Shown: positions 1 through 5,288 of the stretch, piece after piece | Layout of the letters: every line of letters starts with the position of its first letter | Position numbering within the stretch: the first letter of the stretch is position 1 | Program-made: the position numbers and the translations under genes | NCBI GenBank assembly: GCA_012735335.1 | Contig: JAAYHO010000327.1 | Coordinates: 1-5,288, forward strand | Direction of reading: 5' to 3' | Length of the DNA: 5,288 bases | DNA from: Gammaproteobacteria bacterium | Lineage (GTDB): Bacteria; Pseudomonadota; Gammaproteobacteria; Pseudomonadales; Pseudomonadaceae | The notes under the pieces: model-generated | What the model saw: the letters and a program-made list of their open reading frames with translations, nothing else | The model's database searches: none | Told to the model about the DNA's origin: nothing

Positions 1-72
1 GCGGAGGCCTTTCTGGGCTTTCTGCGCGAAGAACGCAGTGCGATCAAGCAGCTGGCAGCGCCCTTCGGCTAG
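1..72 (+). CDS. 3' end of an upstream gene, possibly a LysR-type regulator (partial)
   Basis: The window opens inside an open frame (frame 1) that ends at a TAG at 70-72. Only 23 residues are visible, beginning AEAFLGFLREERSAIKQL and ending in APFG. A helix of the form 'aFlxFLreE' close to the stop is common at the C-terminus of LysR-type regulators, which often sit next to the transport operon they control; this is the only basis for the suggestion. Some periplasmic binding proteins end in a similar helix, so the family is not settled. No convincing terminator follows: there is a six-T run at 108-113 but no good stem before it. The gene reads in the same direction as the permease operon and is 112 bases from it. 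Confidence is moderate that this is coding and low on its identity. Confidence 0.4.
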   Translation, partial: AEAFLGFLREERSAIKQLAAPFG

Positions 73-75
73 GTC

Positions 76-120
76 ATCAGACGCTGATTCCAGAGCCTTG
101 CTAACGCTTTTTTGCTGATT
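76..120. promoter_or_regulatory. Repeated CTGAT/ATCAG words upstream of the permease operon (candidate operator)
   Basis: The 112-base gap before the permease holds a perfect inverted repeat, ATCAG (76-80), ACG, CTGAT (84-88). It also holds an exact direct repeat GCTGATT at 83-89 and 114-120, whose starts are 31 bases apart, close to three helical turns. Three similarly spaced half-sites could be an operator for the glycerate operon, but the words are short and may be chance. No good sigma-70 promoter or RpoN -24/-12 site was recognised in the gap. A small stem, GCCC (140-143) with GGGC (149-152), lies closer to the gene. Confidence 0.25.
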
Positions 121-171
121 GTGCTTGAATGGAGGCTGCGCCCCCGATGGGCACTTACCAATTCCCTGCAC

Positions 172-177
172 AGGAAG
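172..177 (+). promoter_or_regulatory. Ribosome binding site of the GntP permease
   Basis: AGGAAG lies 7 bases before the ATG at 185. It decides the start: the same frame is open back to a TTG at 119, but that codon has no Shine-Dalgarno sequence and would add 22 polar residues before the first membrane segment. Confidence 0.75.
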
Positions 178-184
178 CACGATA

Positions 185-1543
185 ATGGGTCTGGTTCTGA
201 TTCTGTTTGCCCTGATTGCCTTCATCGTCGTGGCAACAACCAAGCTGAAGTTACATCCCTTCCTGGCGTTGCTCGCCGCTGCGTTAATTGCCGGCTTTGC
301 CTACCAATTGCCGACACTGGAGATCGGCGGCCACATCGCCCGTGGCTTCGGCGGGATTCTCGGTGGGATCGGCATCGTGATCGCCTTCGGTACCATCATC
401 GGGGTGATCCTGGAGCGCAGCGGTGCGGCCATTACCATGGCGGAAACGGTTATCCGCCTGCTCGGGGAGCGTTTCCCGACCCTGACTGTGTCGATCATCG
501 GTTATCTGGTATCGATCCCGGTGTTCTGCGACTCCGGTTATGTGATTCTCAACTCGCTGAAAAATGCCCTCGCGGCACGGATGAAGGTGTCGGTTGTGGC
601 GATGAGTGTGGCACTGGCCACCGGCTTGTACGCCACGCATACTTTCGTACCGCCAACCCCCGGTCCGATTGCCGCGGCCGGTAATCTGGGGCTGGAGTCC
701 AACCTGGGGTTGGTGATCCTGGTCGGTCTGGTGGTGGCGTTTGTCACGGCGATGGCTGGCCTGTTTTGGGCCAACCGTTTCATTGGCAAGGATATCGAGC
801 TGGAGGATGATGGTGCACCGCTGATGGATGCCGACAGCTTCCAGACCATGCGCGACAGTTACGGTGAGCTGCCCGGTCCCGCCAAGGCCTTTGCGCCGAT
901 CTTCGTGCCCATCTTGCTGATCTGTCTGGGTACCGTGGCCGCCCTGCCGGCCCGCCCGCTGGGCGAAGGTGGCCTGTATACCCTGGTTGCCTTCCTCGGA
1001 CAGCCGGTCTTTGCGTTGGCCGTGGGTTTGGCGCTGGCCTGCACCCTGCTCAAATCGGACAACAAGCTTCAGGAGTTTCATGACCGCATAGCCGAAGGCA
1101 TTGTTGCCTCGGCGCCCATCCTGCTGATTACCGGTGCCGGCGGGGCTTTTGGTGCGGTGTTGACGGTCACCCCGCTCGGGGATTATCTGGGCGAGACCCT
1201 GTCTGCCCTGGGGATCGGGTTGTTCATGCCCTTCCTGGTGGCCGCTGCACTGAAGACCGCGCAGGGTTCTTCCACGGTATCGCTGGTCACCACCTCGGCC
1301 ATGGTCGCGCCCATGCTGGGACAGCTGGGGCTGGACAGTGAAATGGGCCGGGTACTCACCGTCATGGCCATTGGCGCCGGAGCGATGACGGTTTCCCATG
1401 CCAATGACAGTTTCTTCTGGGTAGTGACTCAGTTCAGTCGGATGAAAGTGGTCACCGCCTATCAGGCGCAGACCATGGCCACCTTGATACAGGGGATTGT
1501 CGGGATCATCACTGTCTGGCTATTGAGCCTGGTGTTGCTGTGA
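185..1543 (+). CDS. GntP-family permease, probable glycerate (or gluconate-like) H+ symporter
   Basis: A 452-residue, very hydrophobic inner-membrane protein, normal length for GntP-family symporters, which import gluconate and related sugar acids with protons. The N-terminus is already a membrane segment (residues about 2-18), followed by a second at about 25-40. Family hallmarks are visible in order: PVFCDSGYVILNSL at 112-125, THTFVPPTPGPIAAAG at 151-166, GAGGAFG at 317-323, KTAQGSSTVS at 357-366 and SHANDSFFWVV at 404-414. A charged loop at about 200-235 separates the halves. The stop overlaps the start of the glycerate kinase gene by one base, so the two are surely co-transcribed and probably translationally coupled. 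That pairing argues for glycerate as the substrate rather than gluconate, because no gluconate kinase or Entner-Doudoroff gene is present. The family is certain; the substrate is inferred from context. Confidence 0.93.
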   Translation: MGLVLILFALIAFIVVATTKLKLHPFLALLAAALIAGFAYQLPTLEIGGHIARGFGGILGGIGIVIAFGTIIGVILERSGAAITMAETVIRLLGERFPTLTVSIIGYLVSIPVFCDSGYVILNSLKNALAARMKVSVVAMSVALATGLYATHTFVPPTPGPIAAAGNLGLESNLGLVILVGLVVAFVTAMAGLFWANRFIGKDIELEDDGAPLMDADSFQTMRDSYGELPGPAKAFAPIFVPILLICLGTVAALPARPLGEGGLYTLVAFLGQPVFALAVGLALACTLLKSDNKLQEFHDRIAEGIVASAPILLITGAGGAFGAVLTVTPLGDYLGETLSALGIGLFMPFLVAAALKTAQGSSTVSLVTTSAMVAPMLGQLGLDSEMGRVLTVMAIGAGAMTVSHANDSFFWVVTQFSRMKVVTAYQAQTMATLIQGIVGIITVWLLSLVLL

Positions 1544-2682
1544 TGAAGCTGGTTATAGCCCCTGATTCGTTCAAGGAGAGTCTCAGCGCTCCGGCTGTCG
1601 CCAGTGCCATTGCCCGCGGCTGGCAGAACGTGTATCCGGATGCGGATATCCAGCTCTGCCCGATGGCCGATGGTGGTGAAGGTACGGTGGATGCGGTACT
1701 GGCGGCTACTGGTGGGCAGCGCCATGAACTGACGGTCTGCGGCCCGCTGGGCCAGCCGGTGCAGGCGCATTGGGGCTGGCTGGAGGATGGCCAGGCAGTG
1801 ATTGAGATGGCTGCGGCCAGCGGTCTGCACTGGGTCGCGCCGGAGCAGCGGGATGCACGCCTTACCACCACCAAGGGCACAGGCGAGCTGATATTGGCCG
1901 CGCTGGATGCCGGAGCCAGCCGGATCATCCTCGGTATCGGCGGCAGTGCCACCAATGATGGTGGTGCCGGGTTACTGCAGGCATTGGGTGTTCGTCTGCT
2001 GGATGCTGAAGGGCATGCCCTGGCGGCGGGTGGCGCTGCGCTGGCTGACCTGCAGAGTATTGATCTGGATGGGCTTGATTCGCGCCTGGCGCAGGTGGAA
2101 ATACTGGTCGCGGCGGATGTGGATAACCCGCTGTGCGGTCCCCGCGGGGCTTCCCATGTATTCGGCCCACAGAAAGGCGCTTCCCCTGAACAGGTGCAGC
2201 AACTGGACCGGGCGCTGGGGCATTTTGCCGATGTTATGGCTGCTGCCCTTGATGAGGACTACCGTGACGTACCCGGGGTGGGTGCAGCCGGCGGGCTGGG
2301 CTTTGCTGCACGCGCGGTGCTGGGAGCGAGTTTCCGGCCGGGCATCGAATTGGTCGCTGAGCTGTCCGGGCTGGCGGATGCGATGCAGGGCGCCGATCTG
2401 GTGATCACCGGTGAAGGGCGTCTGGATGGTCAGAGTCTGCATGGCAAGACCCCGGTAGGTGTGGCGCGAGTAGCCAGCGCTGCTGGTGTGCCGGTCATCG
2501 CCCTCGCCGGCAGTCTGGGCGAAGGTTATCAACAGGTGTACGAAGCCGGTATCGAAGCCGCCTTCAGTCTGACGCCCGGCCCCATCAGCCTGGACCGGGC
2601 GATGGCGGATGCCGAGCAGCAGCTGCAATCCCGTGCGACGGATATCGCCCGGCTCTGGCGTCTGGCTGCTGCCACCCGTTAG
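1543..2682 (+). CDS. glxK: Glycerate kinase, type I (GarK/GlxK family)
   Basis: Cytosolic kinase of 379 residues, full length for the family. It phosphorylates D-glycerate with ATP; the E. coli GarK/GlxK enzymes are known to give 2-phosphoglycerate, which enters lower glycolysis. Visible family blocks are the N-terminal MKLVIAPDSFKESLSA (1-16), MADGGEGTVDAV (41-52), the glycine-rich GIGGSATNDGGAGLLQALG (131-149), VAADVDNPLCGPRGAS (189-204) with VFGPQKGA (206-213), GVGAAGGLGFA (246-256) and ADLVITGEGRLDGQSLHGKTP (285-305, with the central TGEGRLDGQS most typical). The ATG at 1543 was chosen because the protein then starts with the usual MKLVIAPDSFK; a GTG one codon earlier would add one Met. 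There is no clear Shine-Dalgarno sequence, which fits translation coupled to the overlapping permease stop (TGATG). Together with the permease it forms an import-and-phosphorylate module for glycerate from glyoxylate, glucarate or external sources. The symbol could equally be garK. Confidence 0.95.
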   Translation: MKLVIAPDSFKESLSAPAVASAIARGWQNVYPDADIQLCPMADGGEGTVDAVLAATGGQRHELTVCGPLGQPVQAHWGWLEDGQAVIEMAAASGLHWVAPEQRDARLTTTKGTGELILAALDAGASRIILGIGGSATNDGGAGLLQALGVRLLDAEGHALAAGGAALADLQSIDLDGLDSRLAQVEILVAADVDNPLCGPRGASHVFGPQKGASPEQVQQLDRALGHFADVMAAALDEDYRDVPGVGAAGGLGFAARAVLGASFRPGIELVAELSGLADAMQGADLVITGEGRLDGQSLHGKTPVGVARVASAAGVPVIALAGSLGEGYQQVYEAGIEAAFSLTPGPISLDRAMADAEQQLQSRATDIARLWRLAAATR

Positions 2683-2692
2683 GCGGCCCGGA

Positions 2693-2893
2693 TCAGAGAA
2701 ACGGGCGGGACAGCCCCGTGCGTCTGGCCAGCATGGCCTCCGGGAAATCCCCCACTTGTGCCCGGAGCGCCTGCTCCTCACGATAATCTTCTATCGCCCG
2801 GCGGTAGGCCATGCGTTTCTTGTCCTGCTGACGGCGCTGCTCCTGGCGCGCGCTCCTTACCGATTCACCTGCAACGTCTGGAACGAAAGCCAT
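2693..2893 (-). CDS. Small charged protein of unknown function (66 aa)
   Basis: A 66-residue protein starting MAFVPDVAGESVRSARQEQR and ending GLSRPFL. It has no signal peptide and no membrane segment. The centre (about residues 12-45) is a long charged helix rich in Arg, Gln, Glu and Lys, including the stretch RRAIEDYREEQALRAQVGDF, then a short less charged tail. The pattern recalls small charged Pseudomonas proteins such as the PA3496-like family, but that is a weak impression and no function is assigned. The start is supported by an AGGAGA placed 6 bases before the ATG at 2893; the frame is open further back to a TTG at 2938 without such a site. The gene converges on glycerate kinase with a 10-base gap and is divergent from the secreted DUF6746-like gene. 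The strong ribosome site and protein-like composition argue that it is real. Confidence 0.6.
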   Translation of the reverse strand: MAFVPDVAGESVRSARQEQRRQQDKKRMAYRRAIEDYREEQALRAQVGDFPEAMLARRTGLSRPFL

Positions 2894-2899
2894 GTTCTG

Positions 2900-2905
2900 T
2901 CTCCT
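2900..2905 (-). promoter_or_regulatory. Ribosome binding site of the 66-aa protein
   Basis: On the minus strand AGGAGA lies 6 bases before the ATG at 2893. This fixes the start and is the best single piece of evidence that the small gene is translated. Just upstream in the same transcript, TGATG (2916-2920) and CATCA (2926-2930) could form a 5-bp stem with a 5-base loop in the leader. Confidence 0.6.
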
Positions 2906-3003
2906 GAACCTGATGTGATGGGTTTCATCATCATGCAAAACGGAGAGTGACCAGTTGATGACGGGAGGACTGCAATTTCATGTCATTGCTCGCGAATCTC
3001 AAT

Positions 3004-3018
3004 TGCGAGTGATTATCA
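3004..3018. promoter_or_regulatory. Fur-box-like site upstream of the DUF6746-like gene
   Basis: TGCGAGTGATTATCA matches the 7-1-7 Fur consensus TGATAAT-N-ATTATCA at 11 of 14 positions, with the right half ATTATCA perfect. It lies in a locally AT-rich patch about 52 bases before the secreted-protein start codon, a usual position for an operator at a promoter. No clean -35/-10 pair could be assigned around it, so the promoter itself is not placed. Iron control is an inference; the overlapping palindromes described separately allow a different regulator. Confidence 0.35.
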
Positions 3019-3027
3019 CTAGTGATA
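3008..3027. repeat. Cluster of three AGTGAT/ATCACT half-sites (overlapping palindromes)
   Basis: Three hexamers lie head to tail: AGTGAT (3008-3013), one T, ATCACT (3015-3020), then AGTGAT (3021-3026). They make two overlapping perfect palindromes: AGTGAT-T-ATCACT (3008-3020) and TATCACTAGTGATA (3014-3027, 14 bp). The 6-1-6 plus adjacent 6 spacing is like the hexamer arrangement of a Fur site, although the hexamer itself differs from GATAAT. A shorter inverted repeat, CTCGC (2989-2993) with GCGAG (3005-3009), lies just upstream and overlaps the first hexamer. The cluster sits in the 177-base space between two divergent genes, so it could control either or both. Confidence 0.5.
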
Positions 3028-3057
3028 TTGTTTCCGGAGCCCATTTCGGGCCTATCC

Positions 3058-3063
3058 AGGAGG
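3058..3063 (+). promoter_or_regulatory. Ribosome binding site of the DUF6746-like gene
   Basis: A perfect AGGAGG lies 7 bases before the ATG at 3071, predicting efficient translation and fixing the start in front of a standard signal peptide. Confidence 0.85.
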
Positions 3064-3070
3064 ATCAGAT

Positions 3071-3448
3071 ATGCCGAATTCGTTTCGACTCTTTGCAGGT
3101 ATTGTTGCCCTCAGCTTGAGCGCCATGGGCTGGGCTGACAGTGACCGTCCCGCTCACGCCAAGGGTGAACCCGCAGATACCTTGCAGCAGGCCGTGACCA
3201 ACATGAGCGAATACAACAGCAAGCTCGAAGCCCTGCTGGCCAAGGATGAGCTGGGTGCCAAGGAGCTGCACGAAGTGCACATGATCACCTACACCCTGGA
3301 AAATGCCCTGCAGAAGATTCAGGCAGAACTGGAAGAGACCGCCGAGGTACTGGAAGAAGTGCACATCGCCTCGGAAACCAACAAGCCCGAGGTGGTGAAG
3401 GAAAAAGGCCAGGTCTACCTGCAGACCACAGGTACGCTGGTCAAGTAA
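3071..3448 (+). CDS. Secreted helical protein, DUF6746-like (125 aa)
   Basis: A 125-residue precursor with a clear Sec signal peptide: a basic start (Arg6), a hydrophobic core at about 7-19, and a likely cleavage after GWA at residue 22. The mature part of about 103 residues is acidic and almost entirely helical. It begins DSDRPAHAKGEPADTLQQAV, and has central blocks KELHEVHMITYTLENALQKI (64-83) and ELEETAEVLEEVHIASE (86-102). This matches my recollection of the DUF6746 family, whose function is unknown. Four histidines (29, 67, 70, 98) and many Glu residues could bind metal, but this is only a suggestion. The layout of short helices resembles a four-helix bundle such as cytochrome b562, yet no His lies in the last helix where that cytochrome binds heme. 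It has its own strong ribosome site and a palindromic operator-like region upstream. Confidence 0.85.
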   Translation: MPNSFRLFAGIVALSLSAMGWADSDRPAHAKGEPADTLQQAVTNMSEYNSKLEALLAKDELGAKELHEVHMITYTLENALQKIQAELEETAEVLEEVHIASETNKPEVVKEKGQVYLQTTGTLVK

Positions 3449-3544
3449 GTCGGGCTTCCCTGCTCCCGAGTCATTGTGCAGCTGTCGGCCCGGCGCGGTT
3501 TACCGCACAATAGCCGTTTGTCTGCCGTGACTCCGGAGAGCCTG
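3449..3544. other. Intergenic gap with small inverted repeats, no clear terminator
   Basis: The 96 bases between the secreted protein and the DUF1294 gene hold three small dyads. TCGGG (3450-3454) pairs with CCCGA (3465-3469) directly after the stop. ATTGTGC (3473-3479) pairs with GCACAAT (3505-3511) across 25 bases. GCGG-TTTA-CCGC (3495-3506) forms a tight hairpin inside the latter and shares two bases with its right arm. None is followed by a T-run, so an intrinsic terminator is not supported, and the two genes may be partly co-transcribed. Confidence 0.35.
3535..3538 (+). promoter_or_regulatory. Ribosome binding site of the DUF1294 gene
   Basis: GGAG lies 6 bases before the ATG at 3545. 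It favours this start over an in-frame GTG at 3476, which has no such site and would add 23 residues unlike any known domain. Confidence 0.65.
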
Positions 3545-3961
3545 ATGCAACAGCAACGCTTCCCGCGCATCCTGGATGTGCGTTTCAAACTGTCGGTGCT
3601 GGCAGTCTTGCTGACGCCGCTGCTGGTTGGCAGCTGGCAACTGCTGAAGCTGGGGGTTCTGCTGGTGGTGCCGGTCTACCTGCTGACCAGCCTGCTCAGT
3701 GTGCTGCTGTTCTGGATCGACAAGCGCAATGCCCGTCAGGATCGGCGGCGGATACCGGAAAATACCCTGCACGCAGTCGAACTGCTGGGCGGCTGGCCAG
3801 GTACGCTGATTGCGCAACAGCTGTTCCGGCACAAGACCCGCAAGACCAGCTATCTGCTGGTTCTGTGGCTGATCATCGGCCTGCACCAGCTGGTCTGGCT
3901 GGACCGGCTGGTATTGGACGGGCGCTTTATCTGGCAGTGGCTGGCGCCGGGGTTGCTCTGA
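3545..3961 (+). CDS. DUF1294 family inner-membrane protein (138 aa)
   Basis: A 138-residue membrane protein of unknown function. Hydrophobic segments are seen at about 16-30 and 33-57, then a basic loop with the family's typical DKRNARQDRRRIPENTLH (59-76). Next come ELLGGWPGTLIAQQLF (79-94), the conserved RHKTRKTSY (95-103), and a last membrane segment at about 103-118. These blocks are diagnostic for DUF1294. Many relatives carry an N-terminal cold-shock domain; this one does not, and even the longer possible start adds nothing resembling one, so it is the short stand-alone form. The positive-inside rule puts the basic loops in the cytoplasm. It is downstream of the secreted DUF6746-like gene on the same strand, 96 bases away, with no evident functional link. 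It converges on the ABC-F gene with only 12 bases between the stops. Confidence 0.88.
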   Translation: MQQQRFPRILDVRFKLSVLAVLLTPLLVGSWQLLKLGVLLVVPVYLLTSLLSVLLFWIDKRNARQDRRRIPENTLHAVELLGGWPGTLIAQQLFRHKTRKTSYLLVLWLIIGLHQLVWLDRLVLDGRFIWQWLAPGLL

Positions 3962-3973
3962 GCCGCTGACGAC

Positions 3974-5288
<1,315 letters not shown>

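Noticed and set aside
148..169. Possible RpoN -24/-12 promoter before the permease
   Set aside because: GG and GC elements are present but not at the required spacing of 10 bases.
119..184. Upstream TTG start extending the permease by 22 residues
   Set aside because: No ribosome site, polar unrelated residues; the ATG at 185 has AGGAAG at good spacing.
284..1399. Long minus-strand open frame (371 codons) opposite the permease
   Set aside because: Its composition (rich in Arg, Gln, His, Gly) is typical of an antisense frame in GC-rich coding DNA, and the permease on the + strand has all family motifs.
1972..2781. Minus-strand open frame (269 codons) opposite the glycerate kinase
   Set aside because: It resembles no recognised protein, overlaps conserved kinase blocks, and also overlaps the small minus-strand gene at 2693-2893 in another frame.
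3450..3469. Hairpin just after the DUF6746-like stop as a terminator
   Set aside because: The stem has only 5 bp with a 10-base loop and is not followed by a T-run.
3476..3544. GTG start extending DUF1294, with a possible cold-shock domain fusion
   Set aside because: The 23 added residues do not resemble a cold-shock domain and no ribosome site precedes the GTG.

Overview
The window looks like an ordinary stretch of a GC-rich gammaproteobacterial chromosome, most likely Pseudomonadales (Pseudomonas or Halopseudomonas type). The basis is protein similarity recognised by eye: a YbiT-type ABC-F protein, a GntP permease paired with a type-I glycerate kinase, a stand-alone DUF1294 membrane protein and a small DUF6746-like periplasmic protein. 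No mobile element, CRISPR array, phage gene, rRNA or tRNA was seen.

Layout. Bases 1-72 are the 3' end of an upstream gene on the + strand, possibly a LysR-type regulator. A 112-base gap follows, carrying a repeated GCTGATT word. Next is a tight two-gene operon: a GntP-family permease (185-1543) whose stop codon shares one base with the start of glycerate kinase (1543-2682). Together they would import glycerate, or a related sugar acid, and phosphorylate it into lower glycolysis. A small, highly charged protein of unknown function lies convergent on the - strand (2693-2893).

That small gene is divergent from a secreted 125-residue helical DUF6746-like protein (3071-3448). The two share a 177-base intergenic region containing an AT-rich palindrome cluster (3004-3027), part of which resembles a Fur box. 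Then comes a DUF1294 inner-membrane protein (3545-3961). It runs tail to tail, with a 12-base gap, into an ABC-F translation factor of the YbiT type on the - strand (3974 to the window end). That gene is cut by the window edge and lacks roughly its first 90 residues.

Most of this is well-known biology. The least explained part is 2894-3448: the palindromic operator-like cluster and the His-containing acidic periplasmic protein it may control. No convincing new multi-gene system was found.
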